Part shown: positions 43,301 to 54,179 of the stretch, piece after piece | How the letters are laid out: every line of letters begins with the position of its first letter | Position numbering within the stretch: the stretch's first letter is position 1 | Assembly (NCBI GenBank): GCA_033807775.1 | Contig: CM066321.1 | Coordinates: forward strand, 235,530,350-235,594,349 | DNA length: 64,000 bases | Direction of reading: 5' to 3' | Source of the DNA: Saussurea involucrata | Lineage: Eukaryota > Streptophyta > Magnoliopsida > Asterales > Asteraceae | Program-made: the position numbers and the translations under genes | The notes under the pieces: model-generated | Told to the model about the DNA's origin: nothing | The model's input: only the letters and a program-made list of their open reading frames with translations | The model's database searches: none

Positions 43301-45056
43301 CATGGCCTGTAGGTGCCACAAAGTCACCATGTACAACAGATGCACTGTGTAAGGAAGCTTTTAAGATGTTCACTTCCCCAGGACTTCCATCCAATCCTTG
43401 ACAACCAATAATAGGAATGTCTATGGATGTTGATACAGGAATACGAAATTCTTGTGATGTGCATGTGTTCAAAGGAATTTCAGGTTAAAATTGGATGTTA
43501 CTGGGTAATCCAGACTCTAAGTGTTGAAGAATATCTTGGGATTTATCACCACCCTCCAAATGAGTATGGGATGGTTCCCATGTATGAAGTGAAACAGTAG
43601 CATGTTTGAATGCTTCTGAGTGGCTAGGGATGGGTTGTTCAAGTTCCACCACGGGCTCCATGGTGTTTTCTTCAATATTGGTCACCAAGGGTTGTGAACC
43701 AATAGTAGATGTGGTTGCCCAGATTAATTCGGCTAGATCAGAATTATCTCTTTCTGTTTCTAATTCTGTTATCATTCTCTCATCCTCACCTCTCTCTTTC
43801 TGTTTTTCACTTTTCATCTGAATTTTCCCTCTCAATTCTCTCAGAATGTTCTCCCTCCTGTACATTCTCCCCATCTCTAACTGCATTAGACCCCTCACCT
43901 CTCCTCTCAGGGTTGTCCTCATGGGTAAGGATCTAAGGTTGTTCAAATCCCATTGAGGTGCAATATGCTTTTAATATCTCACTCTCCCCTGGAATATATT
44001 ATCTAAGTGACCTTGGAAGACGTCTGTGATTGGGAAAAATTTCAAGTTTAAGTGAAGAAATCATTTTATCCATGTAGAAGATAGGCCCATGCTCCTCATT
44101 TGATCTTCTTGGGATGTTTCTGTCTTGATCCATTGCATACCAGATTACCAACTGCCAATACCTCTGATAAGGTATATATGTAAGTGGCTTATCCCTTGTT
44201 TTTCCCTCTAGTGCTTTTTGATTCCTCTCAAAAGTATTTTTCATATCTTCCCATAAGATAGAAGCATAATCATAATGCCTATTCTTCACTAACCCATGAA
44301 AGATCTGCAAGATTTGCCTTGAACCTTGATCCAGTGAACTGTTTTTCCCAGATAAACACTTGTAGATAATGTTGAAGAAAAAGCCCAGATTGGTGGTAAT
44401 TTGTTCCTTCTGAATGAGCTTAGATTCTTTAATTCTTCATTATACCCTAATCTTCTGAATTCAGCTATCAATTCCTCTGTCAATGGAGAATCCTCAAAAT
44501 CTAATCTCCTCTGTAATTCATCTTTTTCTGGTAGCCTCAGCATTGTTCTCATAAATTGTACAGTCAAAGTTACAGTAACTCCCCCTATTTCAGATATAAA
44601 TTTGTTACCCTGTAACTCCAAATGTTTCCACCACTTTTGAATATACTGTATTGGAATACTCTTCTTCATTGTAAACCACTTCTTGAATGGATGGTACTTC
44701 AACAACTCTATGATTATCTTGTGTTCTTCCTTAAATCTGGTTTCATCAAGCACTAATACACAATTATTTTCAACTAACTCCAAATACTCACTCTCAGGTA
44801 CAACTCTCTCCAAAGAATTTGATCTTCCAGACATTACAGACCTAACCGCACTTTGTTCATGCTGTATATTTTCATTTCCCCCATCTGCGTTTCCTTCTGA
44901 TTCAGCCATATTCTCATACCCTGCATTTCCTTCAACATTTCCTCCTAAAACAATGTTTTCAGGCATTCGAACTTCATCGTTCTCTGAATCCGAGGATTCC
45001 ATCAAGGTTTTCGAGGAATGTAATGATATAGCTCTACTTCTTCTTGAACCAGACAT
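40394..45056 (-). pseudogene. Post-pol ORF of element B, broken
   Basis: Minus-strand ATG at 45056 (MSGSRRSRA), end SV-stop at 40394: about 1,550 codons, similar to A and E. N-terminal block: IQKWWKHLE near 44640 and, after a small shift, signature KCLSGKNSSLDQ near 44361-44326, then YDYASILWEDM near 44270. An NLS-like cluster (KRKFDD...KRQKLS, about 42890-42830) and coiled-coil stretches (about 43240-43000) follow. An acidic region (42698-42036) precedes a C-terminal module with GFEVLREDGKVYYFTEADFDK near 40965 and a long tail aligned with A and E. Breaks lie near 44310, 43950, 43480, 43100, 42700, 42030 and 41415. Function unknown. Confidence 0.78.
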
Positions 45057-45889
45057 GATTAATATAGAATATTGAAAGAAAACAGAATCCAAGAACTCTG
45101 GATTTGTGCATACTCAAGTTAAAAGTTCCGAATAACACGCTCAGAGTTAAAAGTTAAAAGTTCTGAATAACACAAGTTATTTGATAGAAATTAACACAAG
45201 TTAAAAGTTCTGAATAACACGCTCAGAGTTCTGAGAATGCATACTCAAAAGTTTTGAGTACACAGTTCAGAAGAAAATTCCCTTGTACCCAAAATTACTT
45301 TAAATCTCAACTTCTGATTATGTAAAGCATTTAATCATCCAGTAGTTTGAACATATAGAAAATTATTTTATCATCAAAATTCTGTCCTTCTTTTGATGAT
45401 TTGAACTTTCTGAAAAACATTTAAAAACTAACATCTGACCTTGAAAACTTTTTAAGGATTCAGAAGTAGTTTGAACAAGTGAAAATCATTTTATCATTGA
45501 ATGCTTGTTCTCCTTAGAATGATTAGTGATAAGTAAGAAAATACAAACCTTATAAGCACCTCAGAATGAATTCTGGATGATATTCTCAAACATATATTAG
45601 ACATAAGGAATATGAAAGAAAAAAATAAAAAGAACTTAACAACACATTGAAATATTTGTAATTCTCAGAAATGAGTTCTGAAAGGTAGTCAGAAGTTCTG
45701 ATTAACCTAATCAGTAGAAAAGATTTGAAGTCAGAATTCTGAAGTATTGACTCAGAAGATCTGAACTCAAGACACAGAGGTTCTGAACTCAAGAGTCAGA
45801 ATTCTGATCAAGAGAGTCAGAGTTCTGAGTACACTACTTAGAAAATCGTACTTAGAAAAATATTCATTTCTGAAAAATGACAAATATAC
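45057..45889 (-). other. Spacer between pol and post-pol ORF in element B
   Basis: 833 bp, no conserved ORF. It is packed with TTCTGA/TCAGAA words, partly as near-repeats (AGTTCTGAATAACAC at about 45160-45220). I could not identify a clear TATA/CCAAT pair as in A, C, E and Z. Confidence 0.65.
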
Positions 45890-47678
45890 TCAATTAGTCA
45901 GATTAAGCATTCCTATTTTACATATGAGAAAAGTAAACCTTTTGTGATCAAGAGGCTTTGTGAACAAGTCAGCCAATTGATACTTTGTATGCACAAAGTG
46001 CATTTCTATAGTTCCTTTTTCCACATAGTCCTTAATAAAATGATACCTTACATCAATATGTTTGGTCTTTGAGTGCTGAACAGGATTCTGAGTGATGGCA
46101 ATTGCACTTTCTGAATCACAATATATGGGAATCTTGTTGAGTTGATATCCATAATCCATGAGTTGTGTTCTCATCCACAAAGTTTGAGAACAGCAAGCAG
46201 CAGCAGCTACATACTCTGCCTCAGCAGTGGATGTGGAGACACAATTTTGTTTCTTTGAAGCCCAACTCACTATCTTATCTCCCAAAAAGTGACAAGCACC
46301 ATAAGTACTTTTCCTGTCCAATCTGCTTCCTGCATGATCAGCATCAGTAAAACCGGTCAGCTTAAAATAAGTTTCTTTTGGACACCAAAGGCCCAAATCA
46401 GGTGAACCTTTGAGATATCTTAAGATCCTTTTAACAGCTAGCAAATTAGATTCTTTTGGATTAGATTGAAATCTAGCACAGAAACATGTAGCAAACATGA
46501 TATATGGCCTACTTGCAGTCAGATAAAGCAAAGACCCAATCATGCCTCTATAAACCTTGTTATCTACTGAAACTCCAGAGAGATCAACATCTAACTTGAC
46601 ATTTGTTGCCATTGGTGTTCTCATAGTAGCACAATCAGACATCTTAAACTTTTTCAGAATATCTTTTACATATTTTCCTTGATTTATGAAAATTCCACTT
46701 GACAATTGTTTTACTTGAAGACCAAGGAAAAAGTTCAATTCTCCCATCATGCTCATTTCAAATTCTGATTCCATGACTTTTGAGAATTCATTACATAAAT
46801 CTACATTTGTAGAACCAAATATGATATCATCTACATATATCTGAATCAGAATTAAATCACCACCTTTTTTCTTTAGGAACAAAGTTGTATCAATTTTACC
46901 TTTCTTGAAGCCAGATTTTTAATAAATATTGAGTTAGAGTGTCATACCAGGCTCTTGGTGCTTGTTTCAGACCATACAATGTTTTATCTAAAACATAAAC
47001 ATGATCTGGAATCTCAGGATCAACAAAACCTTCTGGTTGATAGACATAAACCTCTTCATTAAGTATACCATTCAAAAATGCTAATTTGACATCCATTTGG
47101 TATACTTTGAAGTTCTTATGTGCAGCATATGCCAAGAATATTCTTATTGCTTCAATTCTGGCAACTGGTGCAAATGTCTCATCATAATCAATTCCTTCTT
47201 GTTGTGAATATCCCTTAGCAACCAATCTAGCTTTATTTCTGACTACAACTCTTGACTCATCTTTCTTGTTTCTGAACACCCATTTTGTTCCAATTATTGA
47301 TTTTCCTTTAGGCTTTGGAATGAGTCTCCAGACTTTATTTCTTTCAAACTGTAGCAATTCATCTTGCATTGCTAAAATCCAGTCTGGATCCTCTAGGGCT
47401 TCAGTGGCTTTCTTAGGTTCCATCATACTTAAAAATCCTGCAAACATTGCTTCATTTGCTGTTGCTGACCTTGTTTGAACTCCCACTGATGGATCTCCTA
47501 TCACTTGATGAATAGGATGGTCTTTTGTCCATTTGTTTGAACTTGGAAGCAACTCAATATATGATAGATTGTTGTTTGTATCATTCTCATCTGTAACAGC
47601 ATGTAATTCTGAACCAGTCCTTTGAGGTGTGACATTCAAGTCTGGATTCGGAGTAGTATAGTCAGATTTCTGAATAAC

Positions 47679-47783
47679 TTGTTCAGAGTTCTGAGTACCT
47701 TGTTCAGAAGTCTGAGTACCTTGTTCAGAATTCTGATTGATTTGTCAAGAATTCTGAGTACCTTGTTTAGAATTCTGAGTACT
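47679..47783 (-). repeat. Five 21-bp tandem repeats in B integrase-RT linker
   Basis: Units at 47679, 47700, 47721, 47742 and 47763, consensus TTGTTCAGAATTCTGAGTACC, each carrying TCAGA and TTCTGA. In the coding strand they encode a seven-residue repeat (TQNSEQG-like). A rearranged unit 4 creates a stop codon. Confidence 0.85.
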
Positions 47784-48653
47784 AGGCTCAGAAATTTCAT
47801 TACTTGTATTGATCAACATTGGACATTCCTCAGATGGACCTGAATCAGAAATTACTATTGTTTGAACATCTGAACTTCCCTTTTTCATTTCTTGAACCAT
47901 TTTAGGATTTTTAAAATCTGCATAAGATTCAGAAGTTAGTTCCAGAAATGCATCCTTAAACAATGTATTGAGTTCCGAACAATTAGGATTAGAATCTGAT
48001 TCAGAAGTCATTTTTGTCTTATCATGTTTGAGTTCTGAACTGTTTTGTTCAGAAGTCTTCATTCTTGACTCATCAAATGTTACATTGATGCTTTCCATAA
48101 TTCTCTTGGTTCATCTATTGTAGATTCTGAATGCTTTGGAAGTTAATGAATAACCAACAAAGTATCCTTCATCTGCCTTTTTATCAAATTTACCAAGATT
48201 TTCTCTGTCTTTGAGAACATAGCATCTGCAACCAAAAACATGAAAGAATTTAATCAGTGGTTTTCTTTTGTTAATCAGTTCATAAGCAGTTTTATTCAAT
48301 CTTTTATTGATCAAATTTATGTTATGTGTAAAACAAACAGTGGCAATTGCTTCAGCCCATAGGAAGGTTGGAAGATTTGAATAGGCCAACATGGTTCTTG
48401 CAGCTTCAACTAGAGTTCTGATTTTCCTTTCAACAACACCATTTTGTTGAGGAGTTCTAACAGCAGAATAGTTATGAGAAATCCTAGAACTTTGCAAAAA
48501 GTTCTGAAGAGTCTCATTTTTGAACTCTATTCCATTGTCACTCCTGATTTTCTAAACTGGAAGTTGCAAAAAGACTTGAATTCTTTTGATGAAATTGATC
48601 AGTGTCTCAGCTGCCTCAGATTTTGCTCTTAAGAATTCAACCCATGTGTATCT

Positions 48654-48658
48654 TGAAT
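48654..48658. repeat. Presumed target-site duplication of C2, visible copy (TGAAT)
   Basis: Five bases of B integrase sequence flanking C2's LTR terminus; the partner is outside the window. Confidence 0.5.
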
Positions 48659-49619
48659 TGTTGGTCCCGAAGGGCTATACAAGTTTTGTAGAAGGGGGGG
48701 GGGGGGGGGGGGGGTTGAATACAAACACATGTTTTTACTTTTCTAAATTGTTTATTGATAAATCAAGAAAATTTACAACTTGTTGTGGAACAAGATTAAG
48801 GATAAACCTAATCTTAACAAGTCTTGAGAAACACTAAGTTTCTTGCACTAGAAAGAGTTAAAGAAATTACGAATAATAACTTAACAATAAGAGAGAGATA
48901 AGAAGATGGTCCGAGCACACTTCAAAACTGAAGTAAGGTTCTTCTTATATACTGCATGCATTTAAAGCAAGGCAGTATGGCTTTACACGTGGCAGCAGCT
49001 GAGTGGTTGCATGTCATTGACCTTTGTAGACAACCTTAGTAGCCGCATGGTGCACAGTGTAGAATCAGAGTTGTTGTACGATTACAGATAAAAGGGATGT
49101 CCGTTCTGACAGTTCGTACGGAGACGTGCAAGGGAGGTAAGATAATAGTAACATGCAGGGAGACTTCATAATCAGCTTTCGTTGAGTCAGATCTTTATCA
49201 GCGAATGATAATGTTCAGCGATTGCTGAAGTCTTCTACTTGATACTTCACGTTGAATGGACAGGTCTTGCTTCGCTGATATCCGCACCAGTTCATGAGTA
49301 GACTTGTCGCTGGTTCTTGAGCTTGATCTTCGACTTCAGCGTAGAACATATGTTGACGTGAAACTTGTCTTCATGGATCATAAGTAAACAACTAACTTAT
49401 CAGCGATCATCTCATAGACTGAACAGGCTCAGAGTTATAAGATGATGAACAGTGTTCGCTGAATATCTAATCTAAAGAGTGAGAGTTCCTATCAGCGGTA
49501 CTGTAAAGTCTTAGTACTTATCGGCGATAGTGAAACTCTAATACATATTGTTTACTTACACTTTTCACTAAGTGTTTAAGAGAGGGTCATTATCAAATCA
49601 CTGAGGGTTTGGATCAACA
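48659..49619 (-). repeat. 3' LTR of C2 (961 bp)
   Basis: TGTTGGTCCCGAAGG...GGATCAACA on plus, the reverse complement of C's LTR. It contains a run of 21 G on plus (48694-48714), the matching tract in C being about 11-12. The minus-strand TATA box TATATAAG is at 48951-48944. Confidence 0.93.
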
Positions 49620-49887
49620 ATCTCCCCATATTTGATTATGACATAGCAACAGAGAAAATTGCTATTTAATGAAAACATAAGGATAAAAATAACTCATAAA
49701 ATATTTGTCCCTTTTACTGTTTTCTGGGATCTTTTCAGTACTGATGGAGTAAAGTACATTCGCTGAAATTTTACTTTAAACTTCGTAAAGATTACAAAGG
49801 GAAGTGGAAAAATTACAAGTACAGCAAATAAAATTACCAGTACAGAAGATGTAGACAGATAAGGATAGAAAGAATTATAAGGCGATC
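49620..49887 (-). other. C2 3' UTR and PPT
   Basis: Minus-strand TGGGGAGAT next to the LTR is the PPT with one change from AGGGGGAGAT. The rest matches C 35932-36190. Confidence 0.85.
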
Positions 49888-49922
49888 CTATCCGTCAAAA
49901 GGTTCTTCCATGATGAGAAGTT
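49888..49922 (-). pseudogene. Last codons of C2 post-pol ORF
   Basis: The minus strand encodes ...EEPFDG-stop, identical to the C terminus, cut by E's insertion. Confidence 0.8.
49918..49922. repeat. Presumed target-site duplication of E, visible copy (AAGTT)
   Basis: Flanks E's TGTTAGCTTC start; C has GAGAAGTTCATC at the homologous site. The partner lies outside the window. Confidence 0.55.
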
Positions 49923-50784
49923 TGTTAGCTTCAATCTTCCTAATCATAGAAGTATTTAGAAGTAGTGAAAAATAGGCTAAGTGAAGAAAGCCTCTTACAG
50001 AGGCTCTTCCGGACTTACCGAAGGCTCAAGATCAAGAATCTACAGAAGCTAAAGAGGCGCGCTACAGAAGCTCTGTCATACGCGCAAAGAAGACCAATAT
50101 CTCAGAATATAGGAAAGACTGCTCCACAGAGGACCAGACCGCAGAACCTCTGTAACTCATTACAGAGCCTCTGTGGTCCTCACTGAAAGACTTGAAGATA
50201 TTTATAATATCTTGCTACTGTTACAGGACCCGTTCATCAAATTGCATGGTAGCATGCCCTGTCCAACGTCGACGTGTCAAACTCTGATTGGACTCAATAG
50301 GGCTTAGTACATAATAGACGTCTGCTGCATTAAATGCAATACAACACGTCTTACTGTTCATGCCGTTCTTGCAACTGTTCACGACATCCGTTCAACTATT
50401 CATCAGTACCGTCTGAATAGTAGCATATGCTTTATGGTCCCCTTTAGAGTAGTATATAAGGAAGACTCATGTTGAGTTCTTCCTTATCACTTATCAATTA
50501 TCAATCATCAATCACATATAAATCGACCATCATAAGAACACAAAAAGCTTATTCACCTTAAGAGTCATATCTATTTTGAAGCTTTTCTTACTAATTGTTC
50601 TTAAATCTGTTCTTAATATATATTCAGTAAACTTTGAAATATTATTTCCTGTTCATTGTTTATTTATATTTTGGTCTAAATCTATCAAACTTATCTGTTA
50701 GTTCTTCAAATACGCTTCCGCATCAAACATTAACTTGAACTAATAGATATGATAATCTTGTTTAAAGCAAAACGGGGACCAACA
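49923..50784 (+). repeat. 5' LTR of element E (862 bp)
   Basis: TGTTAGCTTCAATC...GGGGACCAACA. U3 has GACGTGTC near 50270 and CTGATTGG near 50284, and a TATA box TATATAAG at 50453-50460. Rich in CAGAG/CTCTG in the first 260 bp. Confidence 0.95.
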
Positions 50785-50786
50785 AT

Positions 50787-50798
50787 TGGTATCAGAGC
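50787..50798 (+). other. Primer-binding site of element E
   Basis: TGGTATCAGAGC, complementary to the 3' end of initiator tRNA-Met, two bases after the LTR. A 160-nt leader to the gag ATG follows. Confidence 0.93.
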
Positions 50799-50959
50799 AA
50801 AGCTTGATTTTCAATATCAAGTGATCCTCGTTTTACAAATTTTTTTCTGATAGATTATTTTCTCTTTTCATCACCAGATTTCTGGATATTAGTTGTACCC
50901 AGAAAAACTTTCAGATCTTCATACTCATAAATCCTCCATCAGATTATCCTTTTCTCAAA

Positions 50960-53900
50960 ATGACAAATACCAATAACTTTTTTACTGCTGGCTCATTAAC
51001 TAAACCTCCTACTCTTCTTAGAGATGAGTATCCTCAATGGAAAATAAGAATGGTTCATTTTTTTGAGGGTACTGAAAAAAATCTCAAACAATATCTTTAT
51101 AATCTTCCTCCGGTTCCTATGATAACTATGCCACGTGTACCAGCTACTGACGAATCTCTTGAAATCCCTGAACATAAGATACCTAAGCCGAAAGTAGACT
51201 GGTCAGATGAAGATAAGGCAGAAGATGAAGTTGCACAGAAAACGAAAAGAATATTAATCATGGCTATCCCCAACGAAATATTTCAATCTTTAGATGCATG
51301 CGAAACAGCGCACGATCTTTGGAAAGAATTAGAAAGACAACTGGAAGGGGGTGCTAAAACACAGAAGAACCGAAGGGCACAATACATAAACGAGTATCAT
51401 GCCTTCAGAGCCTCTGCAACAGAATCGCTGCAAACAACATACGATCGGTTCAACTCTCTCATAAACAAATGCAGAAAGTCTGGTATTCACAGAACCACGG
51501 AAGAAAATAACGTCATGTTTCTAAAGAGCCTGAACGATGAGTGGCTTCAGTTGTCTATGTCTTTACAAACAAATCAAGATCTAGACTCCTGGACACTCTC
51601 TGATCTCTATGGAACACTAGCCGCACAAGTGCCTCAAATAGCTCAAGCTAAAACACTAACCATTGTACCATACGCATTGGTTAGTAAATCTACAGAGGCT
51701 ACGGACAGACCAAGAAATGAGAGATCTACAGAGGAGAAAAAGAAGGAGAAAAAGAAGATGGTAATGATTGATAGCGAAGATGATGAGCTGAAAGAGGAAG
51801 AAACAACTCTTGCGTCATTAGCTAAATCAATGGCTCTAATGACAAGAGAGTTTAGAAATAACCAAAGAAATTCTGGTAGAAGAGATGATGGTAGAAGAGA
51901 TGATGGTAGAAGAGATGAAGGAAGAAGAGAAGAATCAAGTGACCGACAGAGGTCAGACTACAGAGATGATGACCAACAGAGGTCGAGCGAAACAAGCTAC
52001 AGAGGAAATGACCGACAGAGATCAGATGACAAGGTAGGCCACACACAAGAATGCTACAAATGTGGTAAGCCTGGTCATTACGCAAACGAATGCAGATCAG
52101 AGAAAGGTGGAGACCAACAGAAGTCCGAAGATCGAACTGGAAACACCTCCCAAGGTTGTTTCAACTGCGGCAAGCCAGGTCATTTCGCTAAAGAATGCAG
52201 AAGTAGACAAAATCGCCCACAGAAGGACTCAGCTTTTTACAAAAAGAAGGCTGAGTATTATGCGCAAAAATCCCTAATGGCGAACAAAGGGCATTCTGAG
52301 GCAAACAAGGAGGACTTCGAGTCAGACTCTACCTCTGACGATGAATTCCCCACAAATGCCATGTTCTGTGGCATGGAAGAAGTTGACTCCGGCACTGACA
52401 CTGAGGTATCCATTTCAAACTCTACCTCAAATATTAATACTGTAGATGATGATTTATTTGAACTTAACAATGAACTGAAAGAAGTAAATAAAAGCATTCA
52501 GAAAAGGCTGACCTTTAATGAGAGAGAAGTAAGGCTTCTCACTCAAGAAAAGGCCAAAATCTTTGAAGAAAAAGAAAAAATCGAAAAATATTGGAGCAAA
52601 AACGTAGATCCTTTAAAAAGACAAATTTCTGATATAACCTATGCTTTAAAAATCAAAACAAAAGAACTTTCAGTTTCAAGAAGTGAAACAACAGACATAA
52701 GAGCTCTCAAATAATACTTTCAAAAGGAAAGAGAGGTACTTTGGCAAGATCTTTTAAGAAGAGAAGTTTTACTTAAAAACTATAAAGATGCACAGAAGGT
52801 GTATGAAAAAAGTAAACTCTCAAATAGCAAGACGAGGTATAGGGTACAGTGATATTACCTTAGGAGTTGAAAATAAACAACTAAAACCTCTGTCTTCTCT
52901 ATTTGTTTTGGGAAAAACTAACAAACCAAACTTTCCAAACTTACTTTCTGTAAGTAAAAGGGTTAAAATCTCTGCAGAACCTCACTTGAGGAAACATACG
53001 AAGATGATAAATGTATGGTTTGAAAACACAGATTCATCATCTTCAACCTCTGTCAATAGAGGAATCAAACCAAAGAAATATCTGAAAACACAAGATCAGA
53101 TTGGTATCTTTAAGTTTGGTAAACCAGAGACTCAAACACAGGTCGCTTTTGTCTGCATAATGAACGATGAAAAGAAATTATCAGCAGAAGCTCCTGAGTT
53201 TAAACCCATCTTTTCAGAAGAAAAACTTAAAAAATCTATAGAAGAAGAAATTTTGGAAGTTTTGAAATCAAATGTTTTAGAAAATCTCAGTACATCTTCT
53301 ATAAATCAATTTCTCGCTGAAAAGATCTCATCAGATACCTCTGCCTTCTATAAAAGTCATTCTACAGAGGAAGAAAGCTCGTACGATACATGCTCAGAAA
53401 ATCCAGCCTCTGTCGAAAGAGATGACTCAACCTCTGTATATGAGGACGATTCAACCTCTGACGACTCAGTGACTGATTCTAAATCAGGGATAGTTCACTA
53501 TGACACAGAGGATGTTAAAATCTCCTCCGAAGTTCTTAACAGAACTATTTCTCCAAAAGAGAAAATCACAGAGATACCTATCTGTCCAGATTTTCTGAAC
53601 ATGTATTTAAAAGTCAAAACCTCTGCTGAACTTGATATATTAAAGAAGACCTCTGTAGATCCTAAAAGTTCAAAATTTTCAAAACCTTTAAGGAAAATTA
53701 AAGAGAATCCCACTTGGCAACAAAAGGGAAAATGGCCTGAAGCTAACAAATACTTTTCCTCTGTGACAGTGAAGAAAGATGTTCACCACAGAAGATAGTC
53801 ACAGAAGGCAGGAACTAAACAAGACTTTTGCAAACAACATTCTAGTATTCATAGATCTTCTTGTAATAGGAAATCTAATGTAAAGAAAGAGTGTAATGCC

Positions 53901-54179
53901 TCTGTGGCTCAGTTCAATGAATTCAATGAAAAGTTCAAACGAATCACGTCTCATATTCAATACTGTCATTGTTTTGATCTTATGTTCAAATTGAATAAAC
54001 ACTTCTCAAGTCCAGATTGCTTACTCTCCACTAAAATTCAAACTCCAAAGTCAAAACCTCGAGAGAAACAATCTAATCTTTCTACAAAGGATAAAATGTA
54101 TTTCAAGAATGCTAAGGCAAACTTGAAAAATTCTAACAATATTGGACCCATATGGTTATGGGTACCTAAGTCTCTGTGA
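50960..54179 (+). pseudogene. gag: gag of element E (copia, two adjacent CCHC knuckles), broken
   Basis: ATG 50960 (MTNTNNFF). Open for 584 codons: capsid domain (residues about 20-230, LIMAIPNEIFQSLDACE), a Lys/Glu linker, an Arg/Asp repeat array (51875-51934), then knuckles CYKCGKPGHYANEC (near 52053) and CFNCGKPGHFAKEC (near 52162). A stop replaces a codon at 52712; a 1-nt insertion near 52808 shifts frame; then 52788-53798 and 53799-54179 continue in one frame with a TAG at 53796. The post-knuckle part of about 650 codons is Ser/Lys/Glu-rich and matches A's 5629-7593. Ends WVPKSL-TGA at 54179; pol follows in the -1 frame. Confidence 0.88.
51875..51934 (+). repeat. 15-bp tandem repeats in E gag (GRRDD units)
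   Basis: GGTAGAAGAGATGAT at 51875 and 51890, then two variants to 51934, encoding Gly-Arg-Arg-Asp/Glu repeats before the zinc knuckles. A lacks this array. Confidence 0.85.

Larger units (their letters stand above)
39814..48658 (-). mobile_element. Element B: SIRE-like Ty1/copia retrotransposon, minus strand, 5' part outside window
   Basis: From right to left: integrase, RT, RNase H, spacer, post-pol ORF, PPT, 3' LTR. Cut in the integrase at 48658 by C2. Its lineage differs from A/E and from C/Z in LTR sequence and peptide. It is dense in TTCTGA/TCAGAA on both strands. Confidence 0.92.
45890..48658 (-). pseudogene. pol: pol of element B (integrase to RNase H), 5' part outside window
   Basis: Integrase: SDNG Asp at 48539-48537 and VVERK Glu at 48431-48429 (36 codons apart), preceded by a TAG at 48554-48552. 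A stop at 48111 is followed by the variable linker with a five-unit 21-bp repeat. RT: QMDVKLAFLNG with Asp at 47093-47091, YVDD at 46837-46826. A frame change near 46915 separates the two RT parts. RNase H: HAGSRLDRKST, STAEAEYVAAAAC, YCDSESAIAI, DLFTKPLDHKRF; ends at 45890. The sequence upstream of 48658 was displaced by C2. Confidence 0.88.
48659..49922 (-). mobile_element. Element C2: second copy of the C family, minus strand, 3' end only
   Basis: 3' LTR, PPT, 3' UTR and the last codons of the post-pol ORF, all matching C (35897-37170) on the opposite strand. Interrupted at 49922 by E; the rest lies beyond the window. Confidence 0.93.
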
